Source of the DNA: Sulfitobacter maritimus
GTDB taxonomy: Bacteria > Pseudomonadota > Alphaproteobacteria > Rhodobacterales > Rhodobacteraceae
DNA length: 64,000 nt
NCBI RefSeq assembly: GCF_013346665.1
Contig: NZ_JABVBB010000021.1
Location: 62,001-126,000 of the forward strand
Reading direction: 5' to 3'
This document shows positions 26,530 to 35,961 of this stretch, in pieces (position 1 is the first letter of the stretch; each line of letters starts with the position of its first letter). The notes beneath the pieces are model-generated. The model was not told where the DNA came from. It did not search any database and worked only from the letters and a program-made list of their open reading frames with translations. A program made the position numbers and the translations under genes.

Positions 26530-28991
26530 GGGGCAGGCTCCAAACGGGTGACGCCCACAGCAGCTGCGCGGGCGAGGTCTTCGTCCAGCGACATCGGGAT
26601 ATATTCTCCGCGCCGCCAGAGCTGGGCCATGTCGTCATAGTGCCGGGAGAGGAAGTGGCCTGACTGCCCGGTGGAGGTGACAAAGACCGAACTATCCGGA
26701 TCAGCGAAATCATAGACCCCGCGATAGCCCGCGCCATGAACGTTAAAGAACGGGTCTTTCCCAGTGCCACGCGTCAGGCCACGTTGCAGCGTATTGTCCC
26801 CGCCTGAGGTCGATTGCCGGATGTTCACGAAATAGCGCAGCAGCGGGACTTCGCCCAAGACGGGATGGTCATGGGTGGCCTGATGCGCGTCCCCCCAGCG
26901 GAGGGATTCAAGCTGCGTTCCCCATGTCTCATTGATCCACAACAGCGCGTCATCCAGCGCGGCGCGGGCCATGTCGTGACAGGTCTCAACAGGAGCGGAT
27001 TGGCGCACGTCGCACCATTTCGACGCACCACCGACATCGCGGAAGGCGCGTTCGATAAAGAGCGGTTGGACATGGGTGAACTCTTCGGCCAAGGGGCCAA
27101 GCTCGTCACGGATCAGACGGTCTTGGAGCGCGCGGACCCATGCAGCATAGATCAGCGGCTCAGGCAGATGTTCGTTCATCTCGCCCGACCAGCCCGCCAG
27201 CAGATCCAGCGCGCGTTGGCGCTGGCGTTCGGGCGTGCCATCTGGGGCAGCCTCGCCCGTGTACCACAGTTCCGCGCCGATCAAGGGCAAGAGCGAACGG
27301 GCGGTGGGGCTGACGGTATCCAGTTGCGCTTCGATGAAACTGTCGCGGGTGTGGACCTCGCGGTTCTGCATCAGCCGCTGCCAGCGTTTCACTCGCTGCG
27401 TGTCACCCCAGACAAAGGAGACGTGGTTCGGAAAGGGGCGGTCGACGGTCTTGTTGTTGGTATTGCCAAGGATGCCGCCAGCGGGGGCGATAAACTCAGG
27501 ATTGGCGGTGTAGGGCAGCATCCCGTCCCAACGGTTTGCGGCGATCCAGCCGGGGCTGGGCATACGGCCTTGGCTCTGGTGCTGTGCGTCGCGGCGCGGC
27601 AAGGCGCCGATGGTTTTCATGGCGATGGTATCGCGGTCCACCAGTGTGAGGTTCTGTGCAGGCGCAACATAATCCGTGGCGGCGTTGATCGCCTGCTGCA
27701 CGGATTTCGCCCGCATCACCTTCATCGCAGCGGCAAGCGAGGTATCATCGTCGCGCAGCACGGTCGCGGCGATTGAGGCCACGTGGCCCGCGGGTGTGAT
27801 TTCGCCCAGATTGTAGTGGCTGCCGGGCATGACCGGGCCATTGTCGGTCCAGCGCAGGGTGACGGTGATGGGATCGGCATCTTTGATATTGATGATTGAG
27901 GCGCGTTTGCGGAACTTTTTGAACCCGTCGGGGGTGCGGTATTCTTCGCTGTTATCGGGGTTCAACTCTTCGATATAGACGTCTTGGTCATCGACATAGG
28001 CGGTGGTCAACCCCCAGCCGAGGTCGGCGCTGCGCCCTGTCAATACCACTGGCATGCCGGGGATCGTGCCACCGATCACGCCGCCGGTCTCAAGCTCCAG
28101 CCGCGCGAGATACCAGATCGCCGGGGCGCTGAAACCAAGGTGGGGGTCATTGGCGAGAAGGGTGCCGCCCGCCGCCGAACGGGAGGGGGCGGCGGCCCAT
28201 GCGTTCGATGCGCCTGCGAAGGCCTGTGGCTTGAAGGGGGAGAGCGGGTGGTGCGCTGTGGGCGCTGCCGCTGCAAAGCGCGTGGCTTCGGGGAAAAGGG
28301 CGGCATATTCCGGCAGTGCGGCGACGCCGGAACCCGGGACATCGGGAAGGATATCCTTAACCCTTTCCTCATCCGTCAGCGTCAGGGACACCCGCGCGCG
28401 CAGCACTTCGGCCTCCAGATGTCCGCTCATTTGCAGCCCCATCAACTTGGTGATCGCCAGCGAATCCGCCGGGCGCCAGGGCGCCATGGGGGCGTTGAAA
28501 AGCCACATCTCTGGCGCGCCGCGGCCAAGCGCTTCGGTGTTGATCTGGTCCAGCCGCGCGTTGATCCCGGCAGCATAGGCTTCCAGCGCGGCGTTGGTCT
28601 CGGGGTCTAAGTGTTCGGCGGACCGCGTTGCCAGTCGGTAAATGTCATAGCGCCGCATCAGCTTGTCGGTGGCCACTGTCGCGGTGCCAAAGACTTCGGA
28701 CAGCCGCCCCTGCGCGGTGCGGCGCAGCGTGATGAGTTGCCAAAGCCGGTCTTGCGCATGGGCAAAGCCGAGGCCAAAGAAGACGTCAGCATCCGTCGCG
28801 CCAAAGATATGCGGCACATTGGCATTGTCGCGCACCACCTCCACAGGCGCAGTGACGCCGTGGACCTTCACTGTATCGTTGTAATCGGGCAGGGATCGCG
28901 CGGCGAACCAATAGACCAGCAGCAGGATCACCACGCTCAGCGTGACCAGAAACACCGCCAAACGGACAAGCCAGCGAAACATCAGTGCCAT
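26526..28991 (-). CDS. Penicillin acylase family hydrolase (Ntn type)
   Basis: 821 residues. An N-terminal hydrophobic helix (about 9-30) anchors or exports it to the periplasm. The alpha-chain start has [23 protein letters not shown]. Autocatalytic cleavage is expected before the nucleophile Ser262 in AGASNAWAA, which begins the beta chain, followed by [20 protein letters not shown]. The family includes penicillin G acylases and homoserine-lactone acylases; the acyl amide cleaved here cannot be told from sequence. Overlaps rluE by four bases. Confidence 0.9.
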   Translation of the reverse strand: MALMFRWLVRLAVFLVTLSVVILLLVYWFAARSLPDYNDTVKVHGVTAPVEVVRDNANVPHIFGATDADVFFGLGFAHAQDRLWQLITLRRTAQGRLSEVFGTATVATDKLMRRYDIYRLATRSAEHLDPETNAALEAYAAGINARLDQINTEALGRGAPEMWLFNAPMAPWRPADSLAITKLMGLQMSGHLEAEVLRARVSLTLTDEERVKDILPDVPGSGVAALPEYAALFPEATRFAAAAPTAHHPLSPFKPQAFAGASNAWAAAPSRSAAGGTLLANDPHLGFSAPAIWYLARLELETGGVIGGTIPGMPVVLTGRSADLGWGLTTAYVDDQDVYIEELNPDNSEEYRTPDGFKKFRKRASIINIKDADPITVTLRWTDNGPVMPGSHYNLGEITPAGHVASIAATVLRDDDTSLAAAMKVMRAKSVQQAINAATDYVAPAQNLTLVDRDTIAMKTIGALPRRDAQHQSQGRMPSPGWIAANRWDGMLPYTANPEFIAPAGGILGNTNNKTVDRPFPNHVSFVWGDTQRVKRWQRLMQNREVHTRDSFIEAQLDTVSPTARSLLPLIGAELWYTGEAAPDGTPERQRQRALDLLAGWSGEMNEHLPEPLIYAAWVRALQDRLIRDELGPLAEEFTHVQPLFIERAFRDVGGASKWCDVRQSAPVETCHDMARAALDDALLWINETWGTQLESLRWGDAHQATHDHPVLGEVPLLRYFVNIRQSTSGGDNTLQRGLTRGTGKDPFFNVHGAGYRGVYDFADPDSSVFVTSTGQSGHFLSRHYDDMAQLWRRGEYIPMSLDEDLARAAAVGVTRLEPAP

Positions 28992-29087
28992 CGAAAGATC
29001 CTCGACTGGCGCGCAGATTGACCGGGGCGCGCAGGGTGGTAGGTGTAGTCACAGGCAATAACGCAACTGAATGACAAGGAAAAGCAC

Positions 29088-29960
29088 ATGGCAAAGCTCG
29101 TGTTTTTGGGATTGGGCGTCATGGGCGCCCCGATGGCGGGGCACCTGCAAAAGGCGGGCCACGAGGTGACTGTCTACAACCGCACCGAAAGCAAGGCGCA
29201 GGACTGGGTCAACACTTATGGCGGTGCCATGGCGAAAACCCCTCGCGACGCGGCAAAGGATGCCGATATCGTCATGGCCTGTGTGGGCAATGACGACGAT
29301 CTGCGCTCAGTTTGTCTGGGGGAAGATGGTGCATTTGGGGCCATGCGGGCGGGGGCGATCTTTGTCGATCACACCACCGTTTCTGCCGCTGTCACGCGCG
29401 AGCTTTATGGGGCGGCGAAGGACGCCGAGGTAAGCTTCATCGACGCGCCGATCTCGGGCGGGCAGGCCGGGGCGGAAAATGGCCAACTGTCGATCATGTG
29501 CGGGGGTGATGCTGACGCTTTTGACCAAGCGCTGCCAGTGATGGAAGTCTACGCGAAAATTTGCCGCCGTATTGGTGAAAGCGGTGCGGGGCAAATGACC
29601 AAGATGTGCAATCAGATTGCCATAGCCGGGCTGGTGCAAGGTCTGTCCGAGGCGCTGCATTTCGCTGAGAAGGCGGGTCTTGATGGCCGCGCGGTTGTGG
29701 AGGTCATCAGTCAGGGCGCGGCAGGCTCTTGGCAGATGGAAAACCGCTACGAGACGATGTTGGACGATGAGTTTGACCACGGGTTTGCGGTGGATTGGAT
29801 GCGCAAGGATCTGGGCATCTGTCTGGATGCGGCGGATGAGACCGGGGCAAGCCTGCCGGTGACCGCGCTGGTCGATCAGTTCTATAAAGATGTGCAGAAG
29901 CTTGGGGGCGGACGTTGGGATACGTCGAGCCTGATCAAGCGGCTCAGGGCGATTGGGTAA
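29088..29960 (+). CDS. Beta-hydroxyacid dehydrogenase (3-hydroxyisobutyrate dehydrogenase family)
   Basis: 290 residues. The N-terminal Rossmann motif FLGLGVMGAPMAGHL binds NAD(P). The substrate motif FIDAPISGGQAGAENGQLS and the catalytic lysine in GAGQMTKMCNQ are conserved. The C-terminal helical domain ends LGGGRWDTSSLIKRL. Members oxidise or reduce small beta-hydroxyacids (3-hydroxyisobutyrate, tartronate semialdehyde, succinic semialdehyde); the substrate is not clear, and no valine-pathway genes adjoin it. Confidence 0.9.
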   Translation: MAKLVFLGLGVMGAPMAGHLQKAGHEVTVYNRTESKAQDWVNTYGGAMAKTPRDAAKDADIVMACVGNDDDLRSVCLGEDGAFGAMRAGAIFVDHTTVSAAVTRELYGAAKDAEVSFIDAPISGGQAGAENGQLSIMCGGDADAFDQALPVMEVYAKICRRIGESGAGQMTKMCNQIAIAGLVQGLSEALHFAEKAGLDGRAVVEVISQGAAGSWQMENRYETMLDDEFDHGFAVDWMRKDLGICLDAADETGASLPVTALVDQFYKDVQKLGGGRWDTSSLIKRLRAIG

Positions 29961-30020
29961 CTGCGAAAGGTAGTGCCGACAGGTAGGGTGGCGCTGAAAA
30001 CGCCGCCCCAGGAAGGCGTG

Positions 30021-30074
30021 TCACGCCGAAGGCATGCGATCGGCGTGACGCCGCCCGGCCAAAGGCCGGGCGGC
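30021..30074. repeat. Two tandem GC-rich hairpins, REP-like
   Basis: tcacgccg/cggcgtga (30021-30028 with 30041-30048) is followed at once by an 11-bp perfect stem gccgcccggcc/ggccgggcggc (30050-30060 with 30064-30074, loop aaa). They lie between convergent genes. They can terminate or protect transcripts and resemble dispersed REP-type elements. Confidence 0.6.
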
Positions 30075-30101
30075 ACTTCTAATAGGCCGTTGAGGTAAAT
30101 T

Positions 30102-30668
30102 TTACGGAATGATCCGTGAGTACTTCGTGCCTTCCAGCGTCGCGCCAATGCGCAGACCGGCGCGGCCAAATACTGCGGCCAGCACCGGCGCCATGACGGT
30201 TGTGGTATCCGCCGAAACACTGTCACCTCTGTCAGAGATCACATATTCGAGCCCCGCACCTGCGGCCCAACCCGGCGAGCGGCGGAACTCGCGCAGCGCG
30301 GGCTCGGTCATGAAGAACAGCACATGCGCATATTGCTGTGCGCCGATCTGCAAGCCGCCCGAGGCTTTGGTGACTGAGTAGTAATCTACCGTCACGTCAT
30401 TCACCCGCAGCGCACCGCGCCCGTAAGCGCCGCCAAAGCCAAGACCCGCTTCGGTCACCAGCGGCATAACCAACATGCCATTAGCCTTTTCGGCCAGTTG
30501 CCGGGTGTTGGGATAGCTGCGGTACATTTCGGCCAAGGTCGCATCGACCCGCGCGTCGATCATGGCGCTGCCACGCCCGCCAACACCATTGCCGCAAGCC
30601 GCTGTCACACCAAGCGCGGAGAGCGCGCCAAGGGTCACGATACGACGTGTATATGTCTGATTGCTCAT
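30102..30668 (-). CDS. SYLF-domain (YSC84-like) lipoprotein
   Basis: 188 residues. An N-terminal signal with a lipobox-like end (SALGVTAACGN) suggests periplasmic lipid anchoring; RRIV at its start could also suit the Tat route. Residues about 60-188 are the SYLF lipid-binding domain (AEKANGMLVMPLVTEAGLGFGG, GLQIGAQQYAHVLFFMT, AAGAGLEYVISDRGD). The start at 30668 is chosen because it puts the signal at the N-terminus. Role unknown; the family binds phospholipids. Confidence 0.87.
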   Translation of the reverse strand: MSNQTYTRRIVTLGALSALGVTAACGNGVGGRGSAMIDARVDATLAEMYRSYPNTRQLAEKANGMLVMPLVTEAGLGFGGAYGRGALRVNDVTVDYYSVTKASGGLQIGAQQYAHVLFFMTEPALREFRRSPGWAAGAGLEYVISDRGDSVSADTTTVMAPVLAAVFGRAGLRIGATLEGTKYSRIIP

Positions 30669-30789
30669 GTTTCTGCCTGTAATTTGATTGATGCCTGCTG
30701 CCGGTTTGCCCGGCTTGTAGCGCAGATTACGCAAAATCAAGCGCTTTGTCATGCCGAATGGGCCTGTTGCGCTGATTTACGCCCCTGTC

Positions 30790-31794
30790 TTACGCGGTTT
30801 GGCGCAAAATGCGTGCGACATCGGGGGCGAAATAGGTCAAAACCCCGTCACAACCGGCGCGTTTGAAAGCCATGAGGCTTTCCAATACCACCCGGTCGCC
30901 ATCCACCCAGCCTTGATCGGCAGCGCCACGGATCATGCTGTATTCGCCCGACACCTGATAGGCAAAGGTCGGCGTGCCGAAGCTGTCTTTCACGCGGCGA
31001 CAAATATCGAGGTAGGGCATACCAGGTTTGACCATCACCATATCTGCGCCCTCAGCCAGATCTCGGGCGACGAGGCGTAGGGCTTCGTCACTGTTAGCCG
31101 GGTCCATTTGATAGGTCTTTTTGTCCCCCGTCAGCGCGGCAGAGGCACCGACCGCATCGCGGAACGGGCCGTAAAAGGCGCTGGCGTATTTGGCGGCGTA
31201 GCTCAGGATCATCACATCCTGATGCCCGGCTTGCTCAAGCGCTGATCGGATCGCGCCGATGCGCCCGTCCATCATGTCAGAGGGGCCGATGATATCCGCG
31301 CCTGCTTCGGCCTGCGCCAATGCCATTTTGACCAGCGCCTCAACCGTGCGGTCATTCACGATGATGCCGTCTTCGACAAAGCCGTCATGGCCGTTAATGT
31401 TATAGGTGTCTAGCGCCACATCGGTCATCACCACCATATCGGGCAATGCCTCTTTGATCGCAGCAATCGCGCGGTTGGCGGCGTTCTGCGGGTCCCAAGC
31501 GCCCGCGCAATCCTCGGTCCGGTCCTCGGGGCCGGTATAGGGAAAGACGCAGACCGCTGTGATCCCTAGGTCCGCCGCTTCGCGCACTGCCTCGACCAGC
31601 TTGTCGACCGAGCGGCGCATGACACCGGGCATGGAGGGGACAGGCTCTTCGACGCCTTCGCCTTCGCGAACGAAAACCGGCCAAATCAGATCGCCCAAGG
31701 ACAACTCATTCTCGCGCACCAGCGCACGGATACCGGCATTGGCACGGGTGCGGCGCAGGCGTGTGGCGGGGAAGGGGGCGTTGATCGGTTGCAT
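30790..31794 (-). CDS. hemB: Delta-aminolevulinic acid dehydratase (porphobilinogen synthase), Mg-type
   Basis: A 334-residue tetrapyrrole enzyme that condenses two 5-aminolevulinates to porphobilinogen. Catalytic lysines are K202 (SYAAKYASAFYGP) and K256 (VMVKPGMPYLD). In the metal loop MTDVALDTYNINGHDGF the zinc cysteines of the E. coli type are replaced by Asp125, Asp129 and Asp137, so the enzyme should be magnesium- rather than zinc-dependent. The start at 31794 (MQPINAPFPATRLRRTR) is the usual N-terminus; a further 19 in-frame residues upstream are not conserved. Confidence 0.95.
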   Translation of the reverse strand: MQPINAPFPATRLRRTRANAGIRALVRENELSLGDLIWPVFVREGEGVEEPVPSMPGVMRRSVDKLVEAVREAADLGITAVCVFPYTGPEDRTEDCAGAWDPQNAANRAIAAIKEALPDMVVMTDVALDTYNINGHDGFVEDGIIVNDRTVEALVKMALAQAEAGADIIGPSDMMDGRIGAIRSALEQAGHQDVMILSYAAKYASAFYGPFRDAVGASAALTGDKKTYQMDPANSDEALRLVARDLAEGADMVMVKPGMPYLDICRRVKDSFGTPTFAYQVSGEYSMIRGAADQGWVDGDRVVLESLMAFKRAGCDGVLTYFAPDVARILRQTA

Positions 31795-31811
31795 CAAAAA
31801 TACCTCAGAAT

Positions 31812-31831
31812 GGCTTGCCAAGGGCTTGCCA
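31812..31831. promoter_or_regulatory. Two 9-bp direct repeats just upstream of hemB
   Basis: ggcttgcca occurs at 31812-31820 and 31823-31831, 11 bases apart (one helix turn), starting 18 bases upstream of the hemB ATG. On the minus strand an ATGGC/GCCAT symmetry also frames them. Possible operator or 5'-leader structure; no regulator known. Confidence 0.3.
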
Positions 31832-31913
31832 TTTATTTTCCAACGCCTCAACCCTATGAATTGACATGCTGGCCCGGTAAGAGGGCCGGGGACAGACAGC
31901 GAACGAGCAGGCC

Positions 31914-32441
31914 TTGGACTGGTATCAGACCCTCTTTGAAATGATCGACATGCGGTCCTTCTCGAACCTTTGGTTCTGGATCATGCTCGCGGTAATGTGG
32001 TCCACGGCCAGCCATTGGGTGCTGGGGGTGCCCTTTGACATGGTGCTGCGGGCGCGGCGCTATGGCGGAGAGGCCGAGGCCGATCTTGAAGATATCGTGC
32101 GCATCAATGTGAACCGGCTGCTCTATATCGCGCAGGTTTCTGGCCTGTGGCTCTTGGGGCTGGGGTTCTTTGCGCTGACGACCTTGGTGCTGCTGGGTTT
32201 TGTCTATGATGTCGAGTTTGCTCAGGCGGTGCTGCTCTTGGGGTTCCCCATGTCCATCGTTGGTTTGCTCAGCCTGTCGACAGCCCGTTTGATCCGGGTC
32301 GAAGGCTCCACCGGCGAAGTCTTGCGGCGGCGGTTGATGCGGCACCGGCTTTATACCCAGATGATCGGCATGGTCTCGATTTTCGTCACGGCTCTCTGGG
32401 GAATGTATCAAAATCTTGCTGTCGGTCCGCTGTCGGGTTGA
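31914..32441 (+). CDS. Membrane protein annotated in relatives as a SufBCD component
   Basis: 175 residues from a TTG start, with four hydrophobic helices and the charged loop RARRYGGEAEADLEDIVRINVNRL. Closely similar proteins of Rhodobacteraceae carry the label 'component of SufBCD complex', which I recall but cannot justify from the sequence: no Fe-S motif and no suf genes are present. The start is uncertain, since no ATG lies before the conserved WYQTLFEMIDMRSFSNLW segment. It precedes mfd by 31 bases and may be co-transcribed. Confidence 0.75.
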   Translation: MDWYQTLFEMIDMRSFSNLWFWIMLAVMWSTASHWVLGVPFDMVLRARRYGGEAEADLEDIVRINVNRLLYIAQVSGLWLLGLGFFALTTLVLLGFVYDVEFAQAVLLLGFPMSIVGLLSLSTARLIRVEGSTGEVLRRRLMRHRLYTQMIGMVSIFVTALWGMYQNLAVGPLSG

Positions 32442-32472
32442 CAGGCGTCCCGGCAGGGCCAATTAGGTTCCG

Positions 32473-35400
32473 ATGAACGATCCGCGCAATATCACCCTCT
32501 CCGGCGTTCCTGAAGGCTTTGATGCCCGCGCCATCCTGAATGAAGTGGCCAAGGGCGGCCAGCCGGTGGCCCATGTGGCACGCGATGACAAGCGCATGGC
32601 CGCGATGCAGGCGGCGCTGCGGTTCTTTGCCCCTGACATGCCGGTGGTTACTTTTCCAAGCTGGGACTGTTTGCCCTATGATCGGGTCTCGCCCAATGCT
32701 GACATTTCCGCGCAGCGTATGGCAACGCTCGCGGCCCTTGTGCATGGGATGCCCGAAAAATTCGTCCTGCTGACCACGCTTAACGCCGCGACCCAGCGTA
32801 TCCCCGCCCGCGCCACCCTGCGCGACGCGGCTTTCTCTGCGCGTGTTGGCAGCCGGATCGATGAGGCCGCGCTGCGCGATTTCCTCGTGCGGATGGGTTT
32901 TGTGCAAAGTCCGACGGTGATGGAGCCGGGCGACTATGCGGTGCGCGGAGGGATAATTGACATCTACCCGCCGGGCGAACTTGGCCCGGTGCGGCTGGAT
33001 CTCTTTGGTGATGTGCTCGACGGTGCGCGGCGGTTTGATCCGGCGACACAGCGCACCACCGAAAAGCTTGATCTGGTCGAACTCGCCCCGGTCAGCGAAG
33101 TCATTCTGGACGAGGCCGCGATCACCCGCTTCCGCCAGAACTACCGCATTGAGTTTGGCGCGGCGGGCACCGACGATCCGCTCTATGAAGCGATCAGCGC
33201 AGGCCGCAAGCATCAGGGGGCGGAGCATTGGCTGTCCTTCTTCCAAGACGATCTGGAAACCCTGTTTGACTACCTGCCCGATGCCACCGTCACACTGGAC
33301 GACCAACTGACCCCCATGCGCCTTGCGCGGTGGGACACGATTGCCGACCAATATGAGACCCGACAACTGGCGATGAAGACCCGTTCCAAGATGGACAGCG
33401 TCTATAAACCCGCGCCGCCTGAGGGGCTCTATCTGACGGACGACGCATGGCAAGAGGCGTTGCTGGGGCGGCGCGTGATCCAGTTCAACCCGCTGCCACA
33501 GCCGACCGGGCCGGGGGTGCTGGACGCTGGTGCGCGGATCGGACGCAACTTCGCGCCGGAGCGACAGCAGGAATCTGTGAGCCTATTCGGGGTCTTGGCC
33601 GCGCATATTAAAGCGAAACTCGAAGTCGGACCGGTGCTGATTGCCAGCTACTCCGAAGGTGCACGGGAACGTCTGACAGGGTTGATCGAAGACGAAGGTC
33701 TGGCCGAAGCCATCCCGGTAACGGACGGCACACGCATCGGCAAACGCGGGCTGCATCTGGCCGTTTGGGCGCTTGAGCATGGGTTTGAAGCGCCCGATAT
33801 GACGGTGATCTCCGAGCAAGATGTGCTGGGCGACCGCCTGATCCGCGCGCCCAAACGCAAACGCCGCGCCGAGAACTTCCTGACCGAAGCGCAGAGCCTT
33901 AGCCCCGGTGATTTGGTTGTGCATGTCGACCATGGCATCGGGCGCTATCACGGCATGGAAGTGGTCACGGCGGCGGGGGCGGCGCATGAATGTCTGGTGT
34001 TGGAATATGCTGAGCAGTCAAAGCTTTACCTGCCGGTAGAGAATATCGAACTGCTGTCGCGCTACGGCCATGAAGAAGGTCTGCTGGACAAGCTCGGCGG
34101 TGGCGCGTGGCAGTCGAAAAAGGCCAAACTCAAAGAGCGCATCCGCGAGATGGCGGATAAGCTCATCCGCATCGCGGCAGAGCGGGCGCTGCGCAAAGCC
34201 CCGGTGCTCGACCCGCCAGAAGGCATGTGGGACGCCTTTTCGGCCCGCTTCCCCTATACCGAAACCGACGACCAGCTGCGGGCCATTGGCGACGTGATCG
34301 ACGACCTGACGAGCGGCAACCCGATGGACCGTCTGGTTTGTGGCGATGTGGGCTTTGGCAAGACCGAGGTCGCCATGCGGGCCGCCTTTGTTGCGGCCAT
34401 GTCCGGGGTTCAGGTCGCGGTCATCGCGCCGACGACGCTGCTGGCGCGGCAGCATTACAAAAGCTTCGCCGAACGCTTCCGTGGCTTCCCGGTTGAGGTG
34501 CGCCAACTGAGCCGTTTCGTCTCAGCCAAAGAGGCGGCGGCGACGCGGGACGGGATGGCGAAAGGCACAGTTGATATCGTCATCGGCACCCATGCGCTGC
34601 TAGCCAAGGGCATCCGGTTCAAAGATCTCGGCCTGCTGGTCATTGATGAAGAACAGCATTTTGGCGTGGGGCACAAAGAACGTCTCAAGGCGCTGCGCAC
34701 AGATATTCACGTGCTGACCCTGACCGCCACGCCGATCCCGCGCACCTTGCAACTGTCGCTGACCGGGGTCCGCGATCTGTCGGTCATCGGCACGCCGCCC
34801 GTCGACCGTCTGTCGATCCGCACCTATGTGAGCGAGTTCGACGCGGTGACGATCCGCGAGGCGCTGCTGCGCGAACATTACCGGGGCGGGCAAAGTTTCT
34901 ACGTCGTGCCGCGTCTGAGCGATCTGCGCGAGATCGAAGACTTCTTGCAGGCGCAGCTGCCGGAGCTGACCTATGTGGTCGCCCATGGGCAGATGGCGCC
35001 GGGTGAGTTGGATGACCGGATGAACGCTTTTTACGACGGCAAATTCGACATTCTTCTGGCGACCACGATTGTGGAATCTGGACTCGATATCCCCACGGCC
35101 AATACGATGGTCGTGCACCGGGCGGATATGTTTGGTCTGGCGCAGCTTTACCAAATCCGGGGCCGCGTGGGCCGTTCCAAGACACGGGCCTATGCCTATC
35201 TCACGACCAAGCCGCGGGCGAAACTGACCGACACCGCGCAGAAACGCCTGCGCGTTTTGGGCAGCCTCGACACGCTCGGCGCGGGCTTTACGCTGGCGTC
35301 CCAAGACCTCGACATTCGCGGTGCGGGCAACCTGCTTGGCGAAGAGCAATCCGGCCAGATGCGCGATGTGGGGTTTGAGCTTTACCAGTCCATGCTGGAG

Positions 35401-35949
35401 GAGGCGATTGCCAAAATCCGGGCGGGCGAGATGGAGGGCCTTAGCGAGGCTGATGAGCAATGGGCGCCGCAGATCAACCTCGGCGTGCCAGTGTTAATCC
35501 CCGAAGATTATGTGCCTGATCTGGATGTGCGGCTTGGCCTTTACCGCCGCCTCAGCGAGTTGTCGACTAAGGTGGAATTGGAAGGTTTTGCTGCGGAGTT
35601 GATCGACCGCTTTGGCAAGCTGCCGAAAGAGGTCAACACGTTGATGCTGGTGGTGCGGATCAAGGCGATGTGCAAACGCGCCGGGATCGCCAAGCTCGAC
35701 GGCGGGCCAAAGGGCGCGACGATCCAGTTCCACAACGACAAATTCGCCTCGCCCGAAGGGCTGGTGCAGTTCATCCAGGACCAGCGCGGCTTGGCCAAGG
35801 TCAAGGACAACAAGATCGTCGTGCGCCGTGATTGGAAGTCGGACGCGGATAAGATCAAAGGCGCCTTTGCCATTGCCCGCGATCTGGCGGAACATGTGGT
35901 CGCTAAGCGAAAGAAGGCGAAGAAAGCCAAGGCCAAGGCGAAAGAGTAG
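32473..35949 (+). CDS. mfd: Transcription-repair coupling factor Mfd
   Basis: A 1158-residue DNA translocase that removes stalled RNA polymerase and recruits UvrA. N-terminal UvrB-like module (residues about 1-350), RNA-polymerase-interaction domain near 480-560 (SPGDLVVHVDHGIGRYHGME), SF2 helicase motor with Walker A GDVGFGKTE (about 623-631) and Walker B LLVIDEEQHFG, RecG-like motifs, and a C-terminal TRCF domain that masks UvrA binding. The lysine/alanine-rich tail (KRKKAKKAKAKAKE) is common in this lineage. Confidence 0.96.
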   Translation: MNDPRNITLSGVPEGFDARAILNEVAKGGQPVAHVARDDKRMAAMQAALRFFAPDMPVVTFPSWDCLPYDRVSPNADISAQRMATLAALVHGMPEKFVLLTTLNAATQRIPARATLRDAAFSARVGSRIDEAALRDFLVRMGFVQSPTVMEPGDYAVRGGIIDIYPPGELGPVRLDLFGDVLDGARRFDPATQRTTEKLDLVELAPVSEVILDEAAITRFRQNYRIEFGAAGTDDPLYEAISAGRKHQGAEHWLSFFQDDLETLFDYLPDATVTLDDQLTPMRLARWDTIADQYETRQLAMKTRSKMDSVYKPAPPEGLYLTDDAWQEALLGRRVIQFNPLPQPTGPGVLDAGARIGRNFAPERQQESVSLFGVLAAHIKAKLEVGPVLIASYSEGARERLTGLIEDEGLAEAIPVTDGTRIGKRGLHLAVWALEHGFEAPDMTVISEQDVLGDRLIRAPKRKRRAENFLTEAQSLSPGDLVVHVDHGIGRYHGMEVVTAAGAAHECLVLEYAEQSKLYLPVENIELLSRYGHEEGLLDKLGGGAWQSKKAKLKERIREMADKLIRIAAERALRKAPVLDPPEGMWDAFSARFPYTETDDQLRAIGDVIDDLTSGNPMDRLVCGDVGFGKTEVAMRAAFVAAMSGVQVAVIAPTTLLARQHYKSFAERFRGFPVEVRQLSRFVSAKEAAATRDGMAKGTVDIVIGTHALLAKGIRFKDLGLLVIDEEQHFGVGHKERLKALRTDIHVLTLTATPIPRTLQLSLTGVRDLSVIGTPPVDRLSIRTYVSEFDAVTIREALLREHYRGGQSFYVVPRLSDLREIEDFLQAQLPELTYVVAHGQMAPGELDDRMNAFYDGKFDILLATTIVESGLDIPTANTMVVHRADMFGLAQLYQIRGRVGRSKTRAYAYLTTKPRAKLTDTAQKRLRVLGSLDTLGAGFTLASQDLDIRGAGNLLGEEQSGQMRDVGFELYQSMLEEAIAKIRAGEMEGLSEADEQWAPQINLGVPVLIPEDYVPDLDVRLGLYRRLSELSTKVELEGFAAELIDRFGKLPKEVNTLMLVVRIKAMCKRAGIAKLDGGPKGATIQFHNDKFASPEGLVQFIQDQRGLAKVKDNKIVVRRDWKSDADKIKGAFAIARDLAEHVVAKRKKAKKAKAKAKE

Positions 35950-35961
35950 AGCGCGCGGCGG

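Noticed and set aside
26814-27776. 320-codon open frame antisense to the penicillin-acylase-type gene
   Set aside because: No domain or start context; the opposite strand encodes a complete family member.
31914-32441. SufBCD complex membership of the membrane protein before mfd
   Set aside because: The name is carried by similar proteins, but nothing in the sequence or neighbourhood supports Fe-S assembly; kept only as a note in the gene entry.
32473-35949. Lysine/alanine-rich tail of Mfd as a possible frameshift artefact
   Set aside because: The frame continues cleanly from the C-terminal domain and such basic tails occur in homologues of this lineage.
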